From assembly GCA_900772695.1 (NCBI GenBank), contig CAAGRO010000321.1, positions 1 to 6,321 of the forward strand: a DNA stretch of 6,321 nt, given 5' to 3'. This stretch comes from an uncultured Oribacterium sp. (GTDB taxonomy: Bacteria; Bacillota; Clostridia; Lachnospirales; Lachnospiraceae). Shown here one piece after another: positions 1-5,953 of this stretch (the stretch's first letter is position 1; the number at the start of each line of letters is the position of its first letter). Under the pieces are notes generated by a model that was given only the letters and a program-made list of their open reading frames with translations, searched no databases and had not been told where the DNA came from. Position numbers and translations under genes: made by a program.

Positions 1-43
1 AATTCGTGAATTCTGTGAGAATATAAAAACATATTATTTCAGT

Positions 44-63
44 CGAATTTGAAAAAATAATAT
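44..63 (+). repeat. AAAAAATAATAT box, left copy 1
   Basis: The 12-mer AAAAAATAATAT lies at 52-63 and is preceded by CGAATTTG. This 20-base block matches, at 18 of 20 positions, the reverse complement of 5954-5973 on the other side of the two genes. The function is unknown. It could be a recombinase or regulator site, or a genome-wide dispersed repeat. Confidence 0.6.
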
Positions 64-117
64 GCCTAAAATTGCGATCGGAAGAAAATCTCGCAATGAA
101 ATATATTAATCAGGCAT
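62..117. repeat. Nested inverted repeat in left flank
   Basis: Two inverted repeats are nested: outer ATGCCT (62-67) with AGGCAT (112-117), and inner ATTGCGA (71-77) with TCGCAAT (91-97). Both are perfect. The inner loop is 13 bases, and the strands between inner and outer stems are unequal (3 versus 14 bases). The structure is bracketed by two AAAAAATAATAT boxes (52-63 and 124-135), so the whole 52-135 block looks like one designed site. It might be an operator, an element end or a small RNA. Confidence 0.5.
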
Positions 118-135
118 TTGGGGAAAAAATAATAT
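114..135 (+). repeat. AAAAAATAATAT box, left copy 2
   Basis: A second identical 12-mer lies at 124-135, 72 bases from the first, preceded by GCATTTGGGG. The ATTT upstream of the A-run is shared with copy 1, so the similarity goes slightly beyond the AT core. Confidence 0.55.
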
Positions 136-367
136 AAATAGACAACTTGGCTGAACAGTAAGTATGCGTATAATTATATCATTTTTCTAAAACAGGCGAT
201 AATAATATATGTGTGCTATCTAAGAAGCAGCTTTAAGAAAATTAATATATATCATTTTTGTTTTAAAAGACAAAATCATATATCGGGGGCATTTCAAAAA
301 CGATGCCATAACCAACACGAATACATTCGGATACTTTCTAAAACCAAATATAGTCTGTTTGTGGCTC

Positions 368-396
368 TTGTCAAAAGCAAGAACTTATATTACGAT
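368..396 (+). promoter_or_regulatory. Candidate sigma-70 promoter for the RecQ-like gene
   Basis: TTGTCA (368-373) matches the -35 consensus at five of six positions. A 17-base spacer separates it from TACGAT (391-396), which matches the -10 consensus at four of six. Transcription would begin near 403 and leave a leader of about 180 bases before the start codon at 584. In such AT-rich DNA other promoters are possible, so this is only the best candidate I found. Confidence 0.3.
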
Positions 397-583
397 ACAG
401 ATATACAAAACGACGAAATATTTTAAGTGTACATGCAGATATTCTATATAAGCTATAGGCGCAGCATATACTTTGCACTGATTTCTGCTCTTTGCTTTCT
501 GCCTTCTGAATTTTGATTTCAGGCTTCTGATTTCGTCGTTGCGATTATGATTATTACACTCCGAGCGAAAGGAACTACTCGAG

Positions 584-3500
584 ATGTCCGATGTACATCG
601 ATCTGAAGCTTCTGTGAAGTCCGTCATATCAACCGCCTCCACCTCTTCCCCACAGAAATCATCTGTTAAAACCCAAAGCACGGCAGCCGCATGCCCGGCG
701 TCAGACGCAGCATCGGCATGCCCGGCATCCGGGAGCGCGTTCGCTGACAGCAATGAGAATGCGCAGCCCCCGAATCTAAATGCAGCATCGTCATGCCCGG
801 CGGCCGATGATGTACCGTCTTCCCCTCCGCCTCGGAAGAAAAACCGGGACCTGTCGTGGGCTATGTCTCTGGCCTCGGCCTATGCGCGAATCCTTTCCGC
901 GCTGGAAAGCGGCAGGGATGTGCTGGCGATGCCGCCGGTCGGTCAGCTTCGTCTGGACTGCTATCGACAGCTTGTGAAGCAGCTTCCGGGCATCATACTG
1001 ATCATTTCTTCATTTAAAGAGCGCATGGAAAAAGAAATCGCTATGCTTGAACAGGATGGTATCCCTGCGGCGATGCTGCATTCCGGTACGACGGATTATG
1101 TCATGGCCGCGCAGCGGGAGCGCGTCCGACGACATCATTTCCGAATACTCTTTGTCTCACCAGGTCTTCTGGAGAAGTCTGAACTCCGCTCTTTCCTCGT
1201 CTCTCAGGCAGCGATTTCCCTGATCGTCATCGATGAAGCCCAGATCTGTTCGATCCACGCGCCACATTTCCAGCCGCTCTATCACTCGATTCCACTTCTG
1301 CTGAAGGATCTCGAACGACATGCAGCAGACAGACAGGCGCCGGAAGATCTGACCATGTTTTACCGAGATGCCGCTACCGATGGTGCATCCATCGAAGGAT
1401 CGCACGCAACAGTTGCTTCTGGTATGACTTCCATCGAAGACCTACACGCAACAGCCGCTACCGATGGTGCATCCATCGAAGGATTGCGCGCAATAGCAGC
1501 TTCCGGTGCTGTTCATATAGCAGCATCCGAACGTCAGAAATCCACTAGGCCCTCTCGTCCACCGGTCCTTGCACTGGCACTGCCGACAACGCGACAGGTG
1601 GAGCAGGACATCGGGCACTTTTTCTCACTTCAGCATCCACTTCTCATCCGGCATCAGTTCGAACGCCTGAATCTCTTTCTGTCGGTGCATCGGCCACAGC
1701 GCAAGGCACCGTTTCTCCTCGATTTTCTACGCCGTCACAAAGATGAAGCGGGCATCATCTACTGCACAGAGCCTCGCCTGACGGAGCATATCGCGCAGCT
1801 GCTCAATCGCAGCGGTTTCCCGGCATTGTCCTACCACGCAGGGCTGACACGCGAGGAAAGGATGGCGAACGTCCGGGCTTTCTGCGCGAGCGTACCATCG
1901 TCGGATCGCCAGGCAGCAGCCGCTCAAATCACAACCAGCCGGCATGCGGACGCACGTATGAAAAACGTCCGGGCGTTCTGTGCGGGCGCCCGGTCGACAG
2001 ACCATCCGAACGCAGCCGCGTACATCGCAGGTAGCCGGCATTCAAACGCCCGGATGGCGGATCGGCGGATGCAAGGGCTGGCTACGCCCGATGCCGAGGC
2101 CAATGCAGGCGCCCGGATCCTCGTCGTGACGCCGGATCCTTTTCTCGAGCTCGACCGGTCGGATGTGCGCTTCGTGCTGCATTACACGATGCCGGAAAGT
2201 CTCGACTGCTACTATCAGGAGGTGGTCCATGCGGGGCGTGATGGTCTCCCGGCCGAGTGCATTCTCCTTGCGAACGAGCGCGATCTCGAGCTTCAGCGGA
2301 CAAAACTCGGAAAGGCAACACTCGGCTACCAGGCGTATCCGGAAGCCGTCGCGCAGATGAAGCAGCAGTTTGAGGCGATGCGCCGCTACGCGATGACACA
2401 TCAGTGCCTGCGTGCATTTATGAAGGAGTATGTGGAAGGGGCTGATACAGCTGCAGGCGAAGCTTTCGGCGACTACGAGGTCGTCACGCTGCCAGCACGA
2501 AATCGAGTGCTGACGAGCGCAGAGCTGCCGGTCGACGAAAGTCTGCGGACGATCCGACAGTCCGGACGCTATCCGGTAAACCGCGTTGAGAAGGTGTCGA
2601 TGCAGCTGGAACGCGCTGAGAAGCAGCATATCTTTATACGCTATGCCGATCGGGAGCACATGCGAAACCAGGCCTATAAATATGATCATCTCCGCACGGA
2701 TCCCTGGGAGCTGTGCAAGCCGGGAATTCGCGTGCAGAATTTCCGTGCATTTTCCATCCCGCGTGACAGCTGCTGTGTAAACTGTGATCCGGAACACTTT
2801 CTCGAGGAAGACCGGTATGGCATCAGCGATACCATGGGCCTGCAGGAACGGATGCGCGAACATCTGCACCAGCTCGAGACGGACATGGATGTCGGGCGGA
2901 AGATCCGTCTGTGGAAGGCGGGTGAAAAACAGTACCACTTCGATTATGATGCGCACGCGAAGTGCACAGGAAGGATTATGGCGATGCGAAAAGTCGAGTA
3001 TCAGAAAACAGAAAATGCGATGGCCACGGCGCTCGGTCAGTCCGCACAGACGTCGAGAGAAGCGTCTGCGCTGTCGTCCTCTGCGCCGGGGTCTGCGTCA
3101 CGTGTGTCGGAGTCCCCATCGGACGGTCGTCTCACGGATGTCACGGCATCTGAGGGCAATGCTTCTGCCCGGACCCTCGATGGCGAGCCCGACGCACAGC
3201 AGCTCCGGCTGCTTGAAAGCGCCCGTCTCGAGATTTCGCCTGAGATGCGGACGCAGCTGCTCGGAAATCTGAAGGCGCTTCGGAAGCGGCTCGCGATGGA
3301 ACGGAGTGTGCAGGCGTACCAGATTTTCACCGACAAATCACTGGTGGAGATGTGCCGTATGCTCCCGCTCACCCGCGAGGAATTTGCGCGCATCCACGGT
3401 GTCGGTCAGCGAAAGCTGGAACTTCACTACGAAGCCTTCACCGATGAGATTCGGAAAGCCCTCGACCCTGCGCGTGTCGCGGATTTCTATGAGAACGTGT

Positions 3501-4390
3501 CGGAGGAGATGCAGCAGGACCTGCAGGATGGTACCGGAGCCTGTGCGACGATGGGGTTCGCGGCTGATCCGGCACGCGTCGCAGAGTTCTATACAAATGC
3601 GCCGGAGAAGCTTCAGTGTGCGGCTGGAGCGCGTACCGGCATGAATGCCACGGTGGACGCTGCACGCGTGGAGCGGGAGCCTGGTTCAGATGCGCCGTCT
3701 TCCGACACGGTCATACCGACGACTGTTATAAAGCCGATTCCGGAGAAAAGGTCAGAATTACAGAGAAATCCGAAATATCGTTTTATCCCGGATGATGTCC
3801 TGCTGGCCTTTCTCGAGGAGAAGTACCTGCAGCAGCGGACGCGGAAACAGGTGAAGAAAAAGCAGGACTTCTTCCTGACTGTGGCAGAAGCCGCCTCCTT
3901 CCACTGCTCAGACGGCCTGCGCTCGCCGGAAATCGCCGCGCTTCTGAACGCGCTCGTCGCGGAAGCAGAAGAAAGCACTTCTACGAATAGCCGCATCGCG
4001 TCGATCGATGTCGGAACTTCAGACAGTGAATCGACATCAGATGCAGTGGCAATCGAGAACCCGGTCAAAACACAGACATCAGATGCAATGGCAATCGAGA
4101 ACCCGGTCGAATTAAAGAATCAACAGAAGCTACGTGTCCCGGAGCGAAAGAAGCTGTCTGGTGCGACCATCGACCGGAAACTGGCCGAATTTGGCTACCT
4201 CGAATTAAGCGAATACAGAATCAACGGTCGGCCGCGTCAGGCCTACCTTCCAACAACCAAAGGAGATGCTGCCGGCATTGCCCTCGGCACCCGGACGAGC
4301 CAGGGCGGCGTGGACTACCCGACCGCTTATTTCAGCGCAGCCGCCGCAGGCTGGGTCGCGACGCTGTTCGTCCGGGACGAGCAGGCGTAA
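584..4390 (+). CDS. RecQ-like pseudo-helicase with HRDC and winged-helix-like C-terminus
   Basis: RecQ helicases unwind DNA 3'-5' using ATP. This 1268-residue protein has the RecQ layout but probably not the activity. Recognisable blocks are GRDVL (110-114), a walker A position reading PPVGQLRL (117-124) without GKS/T, motif Ia (140-150), DEAQ instead of DEAH (217-220), ALALP in place of the TAT motif (330-334), GIIYC (390-394), YHAG (417-420), a degraded motif V (512-530) and QEVVHAGRDG for motif VI (545-554), which keeps R552 but replaces the first GR pair. The Q motif and the tryptophan of the aromatic loop are absent. CLRAF (608) and CVNC (731-734) resemble the zinc-binding cysteines but lie about 120 residues apart, and one cysteine is missing. 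An HRDC domain spans about 890-960. The tail (1191-1268) resembles a winged helix. GAAAGGA (567-573) lies 10 bases before the ATG. The first 85 residues are Ser/Ala/Pro-rich and probably disordered. The length is about twice that of ordinary RecQ. The family is clear; the inactive state is inferred from motifs. Confidence 0.85.
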   Translation: MSDVHRSEASVKSVISTASTSSPQKSSVKTQSTAAACPASDAASACPASGSAFADSNENAQPPNLNAASSCPAADDVPSSPPPRKKNRDLSWAMSLASAYARILSALESGRDVLAMPPVGQLRLDCYRQLVKQLPGIILIISSFKERMEKEIAMLEQDGIPAAMLHSGTTDYVMAAQRERVRRHHFRILFVSPGLLEKSELRSFLVSQAAISLIVIDEAQICSIHAPHFQPLYHSIPLLLKDLERHAADRQAPEDLTMFYRDAATDGASIEGSHATVASGMTSIEDLHATAATDGASIEGLRAIAASGAVHIAASERQKSTRPSRPPVLALALPTTRQVEQDIGHFFSLQHPLLIRHQFERLNLFLSVHRPQRKAPFLLDFLRRHKDEAGIIYCTEPRLTEHIAQLLNRSGFPALSYHAGLTREERMANVRAFCASVPSSDRQAAAAQITTSRHADARMKNVRAFCAGARSTDHPNAAAYIAGSRHSNARMADRRMQGLATPDAEANAGARILVVTPDPFLELDRSDVRFVLHYTMPESLDCYYQEVVHAGRDGLPAECILLANERDLELQRTKLGKATLGYQAYPEAVAQMKQQFEAMRRYAMTHQCLRAFMKEYVEGADTAAGEAFGDYEVVTLPARNRVLTSAELPVDESLRTIRQSGRYPVNRVEKVSMQLERAEKQHIFIRYADREHMRNQAYKYDHLRTDPWELCKPGIRVQNFRAFSIPRDSCCVNCDPEHFLEEDRYGISDTMGLQERMREHLHQLETDMDVGRKIRLWKAGEKQYHFDYDAHAKCTGRIMAMRKVEYQKTENAMATALGQSAQTSREASALSSSAPGSASRVSESPSDGRLTDVTASEGNASARTLDGEPDAQQLRLLESARLEISPEMRTQLLGNLKALRKRLAMERSVQAYQIFTDKSLVEMCRMLPLTREEFARIHGVGQRKLELHYEAFTDEIRKALDPARVADFYENVSEEMQQDLQDGTGACATMGFAADPARVAEFYTNAPEKLQCAAGARTGMNATVDAARVEREPGSDAPSSDTVIPTTVIKPIPEKRSELQRNPKYRFIPDDVLLAFLEEKYLQQRTRKQVKKKQDFFLTVAEAASFHCSDGLRSPEIAALLNALVAEAEESTSTNSRIASIDVGTSDSESTSDAVAIENPVKTQTSDAMAIENPVELKNQQKLRVPERKKLSGATIDRKLAEFGYLELSEYRINGRPRQAYLPTTKGDAAGIALGTRTSQGGVDYPTAYFSAAAAGWVATLFVRDEQA
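689..801 (+). repeat. Short coding repeats in the N-terminal disordered region
   Basis: CATGCCCGGC occurs at 690-699, 717-726 and 792-801. It encodes three CPA-type units (ACPASD, ACPASG, SCPAAD) in an Ala/Ser-rich tail of the RecQ-like protein. The second and third copies also share GCAGCATCG just upstream. These look like small in-frame duplications in an unstructured segment. Confidence 0.55.
1370..1537 (+). repeat. Four 42-bp in-frame tandem units (14 residues each)
   Basis: Units start at 1370, 1412, 1454 and 1496 and encode residues 263-276, 277-290, 291-304 and 305-318. Units 1 and 3 are identical over their first 31 bases, and unit 2 shares the SIE and HAT parts. This indicates a later duplication of an 84-bp dimer. 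Unit 4 is diverged. The insert lies between motif II (DEAQ) and motif III, where normal RecQ has only a short connection. Confidence 0.85.
1859..2050 (+). repeat. Two 96-bp in-frame tandem units in helicase domain 2
   Basis: Residues 426-457 and 458-489 are two 32-residue units that each begin RM(A/K)NVRAFCA and contain a SRH..AR segment. A third, degraded start (RMADRR) follows at 2051. RecQ has a single segment of this kind after its YHAG motif and only about a dozen residues before motif V, so a core helicase segment has been duplicated in place. Confidence 0.8.
3464..3655 (+). repeat. Tandem units after the HRDC domain
   Basis: Residues 961-994 and 995-1024 each begin DPARVA(D/E)FY, and a remnant DAARVE begins at residue 1025 (position 3656). 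The units are 102 and 90 bp long, both multiples of three, so the frame is kept. They lengthen the linker between HRDC and the C-terminal domain. Confidence 0.75.
4034..4117 (+). repeat. Two 42-bp in-frame tandem units near the C-terminus
   Basis: Residues 1151-1164 and 1165-1178 each read TSDA(V/M)AIENPV plus three variable residues. The DNA units (4034-4075, 4076-4117) are nearly identical over the first 35 bases, so the duplication is recent. The period equals that of the unrelated array at 1370-1537. The repeat splits what looks like one C-terminal domain. Confidence 0.85.
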
Positions 4391-4627
4391 AGTCAAATCA
4401 GAAGCAGGATTCGATCGCTTTGCGCAGATTTCCAAATATTCATGCGAAGTGACGGAGTGAAGCCGGAAACATTGGCAGAGGATGGCTGCTGCCAGATCAA
4501 GAATCTGGCAAGGAGCATCGAGCCAGATGGCTCAAGAAGATGCTGGCTACTGTCAAAAGAGGGGAGCAGAAATGAAACCTGAAAGCCTTGGCTTTTCAAG
4601 GAAAATCACTTGACTATAAGGAGGAAT
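4391..4627 (+). other. Structured spacer between the two genes
   Basis: I find no gene in these 237 bases. Two clean hairpins are visible: TGCCAGAT/ATCTGGCA (4490-4497 with 4503-4510, loop of 5) and GAGCCA/TGGCTC (4520-4525 with 4528-4533, loop of only 2, so it needs to open slightly). CCTTG/CAAGG (4586-4590 with 4597-4601) is a weaker stem. None has a following T-run, so they do not look like terminators. They may stabilise or attenuate a shared transcript, or belong to a small RNA. I see no clear promoter for the second gene. Confidence 0.45.
4618..4624 (+). promoter_or_regulatory. Strong ribosome binding site deciding the start of the nuclease-like gene
   Basis: AAGGAGG ends three bases before the ATG at 4628, or five bases if only AAGGA is counted. 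It overlaps the codons that would follow a TTG start at 4610, so the ATG is the better start and the longer reading is unlikely. Confidence 0.75.
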
Positions 4628-5440
4628 ATGGATTTATCTGAAAAAATGAAGTATGAAATCGAGCAACTGCAGAGTACCCGTGCGCAGTATGAACACTGGC
4701 TGGAAACCGCGCCGGAGGGTTCTATTCATTTCCTGAGCGCCGGGCAGAGGACATCGTGGATGCTTTATCAGCCACAGGAAGAACAAAAAATACGGTATTT
4801 GTCGAAGTACGAAACGGAGAAGGCAGAGAATCTGGCACTGAAGCGGCTTTATACGGCACGGCTCAGAGATATTGATCAGCAGATCAGTGCGTATACAAAC
4901 TGCCTGAAGATGCTGGAAAAGGCCCATCGTGCAGAGAAGCTTCTTGAACGCTCCGATTCACTGCGCGTATTAACCGGACACCGACTTTATTATCTGCCAC
5001 AGGACCTTGCGGAGTGGGTCGATGCCGACTATGAGAAGAACCCGTCGAATCCGGAACATCTGAAAGTGCCTACCATGAGTGGCGAGTTCGTGCGTTCGAA
5101 ATCGGAACGATCAATTTACAATCTGCTTCGAAATGCGAATCTGCCATTTCGATATGAATGTAAGCTGGAGCTGGAACATGCCAGAAGGCCGAACTATCCG
5201 GACTTCACGATTCTGAATCCCAATAATGGGAAGATCTATTATTATGAGCATTTCGGCATGATGGATGATCCGGATTATCAGAGAGATTTTTTAAACAAGA
5301 TGCGTACATACCTGAATAATGGTATATATCCTGGAGTTAACCTGATTATGTCATTTGAGACGCAGGAGATGCCACTCGATGAAGTTTATGTGAATCATCT
5401 GCTCGAATACTATTTCGGAGATGCAATGCAGAAAAAGTGA
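4628..5440 (+). CDS. PD-(D/E)XK-like nuclease-fold protein with N-terminal helical region
   Basis: The 270-residue protein starts with a probable helical, partly coiled-coil part (about 1-22 and 50-112, rich in E, K, L, A). A connecting segment follows (LAEWVDADYEKNPSNPEHLK), and then a nuclease-like domain from about 150 to 250. Its core contains RSKSER with E160, NYPDFTI with D192 after a proline, and YYEHFGMMDD with E207. A helix with conserved-looking KMRTY and an NLIMSFET strand follow. This order of E, PD and E-x-x fits the PD-(D/E)XK fold, and the EHFGMMDD block is, from memory, typical of a clostridial family usually annotated as hypothetical. The classical lysine of ExK is F209, so catalysis may use a lysine or arginine of the next helix (KMR), or may be absent. 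It is probably cytosolic, with no signal peptide or membrane segment. It follows the RecQ-like gene on the same strand after 237 bases and may be co-transcribed. The nuclease fold is fairly sure; the substrate is unknown. Confidence 0.8.
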   Translation: MDLSEKMKYEIEQLQSTRAQYEHWLETAPEGSIHFLSAGQRTSWMLYQPQEEQKIRYLSKYETEKAENLALKRLYTARLRDIDQQISAYTNCLKMLEKAHRAEKLLERSDSLRVLTGHRLYYLPQDLAEWVDADYEKNPSNPEHLKVPTMSGEFVRSKSERSIYNLLRNANLPFRYECKLELEHARRPNYPDFTILNPNNGKIYYYEHFGMMDDPDYQRDFLNKMRTYLNNGIYPGVNLIMSFETQEMPLDEVYVNHLLEYYFGDAMQKK

Positions 5441-5457
5441 ATAGTACAGTACTTTTT
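5432..5457 (+). terminator. Weak terminator-like inverted repeat at the end of the nuclease-like gene
   Basis: AAAAAGT (5432-5438) and ACTTTTT (5451-5457) form a perfect 7-bp inverted repeat overlapping the stop codon, and AGTAC/GTACT lies inside. The T-run at the end fits an intrinsic terminator, but the stem is AT-rich and probably weak. It could work in either direction. Confidence 0.3.
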
Positions 5458-5525
5458 GAATAGAGCCTCACTGCTGGAATGAACGCACGACTGGCAGACA
5501 GACTGGCATTCTTATGCTGAAAATG

Positions 5526-5571
5526 CCCCCATTGCTGGATTGGATACACCCTGAAATCCCTGCAATGGGGG
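5526..5571 (+). terminator. Long GC-rich hairpin, possible terminator or RNA element
   Basis: CCCCCATTGC (5526-5535) pairs perfectly with GCAATGGGGG (5562-5571). A second stem, GGATT with AATCC (5537-5541 and 5555-5559), continues inside it and leaves a 13-base loop. An alternative pairing, ACACCC (5546-5551) with GGGTGT (5569-5574), would compete with the main stem. It is followed by TGTGTTTTG, a poor U-tract. Its position 86 bases past the nuclease gene allows a terminator role, but the strength and the switch-like alternative also fit a structured RNA. Confidence 0.5.
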
Positions 5572-5591
5572 TGTGTTTTGGACGAGATGAC

Positions 5592-5619
5592 GACGTATCG
5601 GCGATGACAGATACGCGTC
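5592..5619 (+). repeat. Bulged hairpin between the long stem and the tandem array
   Basis: GTATC (5595-5599) pairs with GATAC (5610-5614), and GAC (5592-5594) with GTC (5617-5619) across a two-base bulge. The loop is 10 bases. It is modest alone, but it fills the gap between the 5526-5571 hairpin and the repeat array, so the folding is nearly continuous. Confidence 0.4.
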
Positions 5620-5626
5620 AACTAGC

Positions 5627-5806
5627 GTGAGTTCGCGGTGTGGCGCTGCGAATTCTGGCAAGGTACCCGCGGCGTAGCACGTTGTGATTTCAGAAGGAAG
5701 TGTTCGTGGCATAACGCGCTGCGAATTCTGGCGAGGTGCCCGCGGCGTAGCACGCTGCGATTGCAGGCATGGGTCCGCAGCATAACGCGTTGCGATTTGG
5801 TGAAAA
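5627..5806. repeat. Five tandem 36/37-bp units, each a hairpin
   Basis: Units start at 5627, 5663, 5700, 5736 and 5773. Units 1 and 3 share GCGCTGCGAATTCTGGC, while units 2 and 4 share CCCGCGGCGTAGCACG, so a 73-bp dimer has been duplicated. Each unit folds back on itself. Unit 1 pairs 5629-5640 with 5644-5655 around a three-base loop, and unit 4 pairs 5741-5748 with 5752-5759 around AGC. Units 2, 3 and 5 have matching stems (5668-5686, 5705-5723, 5776-5794) with wobble pairs. Differences often keep pairing: for example, a G-T pair in units 1-4 is A-T in unit 5. The 73-base period is not a multiple of three, so this is not a coding repeat. There are no unique spacers as in CRISPR. Role unknown: REP-like elements, a structured RNA or protein-binding sites are possible. 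Confidence 0.75.
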
Positions 5807-5890
5807 TATATGAAATCGACGATATTCAGATTAATCATATATCTTTTTGCAGAGCAGAAGTCGATTCAAGAGGAATGAGTATATTATGAT

Positions 5891-5913
5891 CGTCGCTTTC
5901 CAAAAAATAATAT
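5891..5913 (+). repeat. AAAAAATAATAT box, right copy 1
   Basis: The same 12-mer as in the left flank lies at 5902-5913, preceded by CGCTTTCC and followed by AAAAACA. The orientation is the same as the two left copies. Confidence 0.55.
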
Positions 5914-5953
5914 AAAAACAGTGTCGCGGTTCGGTGAATTCAATGCAATTTCT

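Larger units (their letters stand above)
1..583. other. AT-rich non-coding upstream region
   Basis: I see no convincing gene here. Open frames are short and lack ribosome sites. The first 210 bases are very AT-rich and hold two plus-strand AAAAAATAATAT boxes, a reverse-oriented partial copy (ATATTATT, 31-38), a further AATAATATAT (201-210) and a nested inverted repeat. From about 430 to 583 the sequence becomes the leader of the large gene. Positions 483-529 contain a pyrimidine-rich stretch with four TTCTG copies (483, 497, 504, 525). Confidence 0.7.

Noticed and set aside
211..426. 71-codon open frame starting at GTG
   Set aside because: No ribosome site, composition equal to the AT-rich spacer, no recognisable motif; it would also overlap the candidate promoter.
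2042..2956. 304-codon open frame on the minus strand
   Set aside because: It lies wholly within the RecQ-like gene, shows no family features, and is a typical by-product of GC-rich coding sequence.
584..4390. Decayed pseudogene
   Set aside because: All repeat insertions keep the frame, there is no stop or frameshift, and non-catalytic RecQ blocks remain well kept, so a functional non-ATPase protein is more likely.
4610..4627. TTG start six codons upstream for the nuclease-like gene
   Set aside because: The AAGGAGG site lies inside this extension and serves the ATG at 4628; no ribosome site precedes the TTG.
5627..5806. CRISPR array
   Set aside because: The 36/37-bp units follow one another directly without unique spacers, are diverged, and no cas genes are visible.
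5512..5889. Open frames on both strands through the hairpin array
   Set aside because: The 73-bp period is not a multiple of three, so units are read in different frames; no ribosome site or motif supports either frame.
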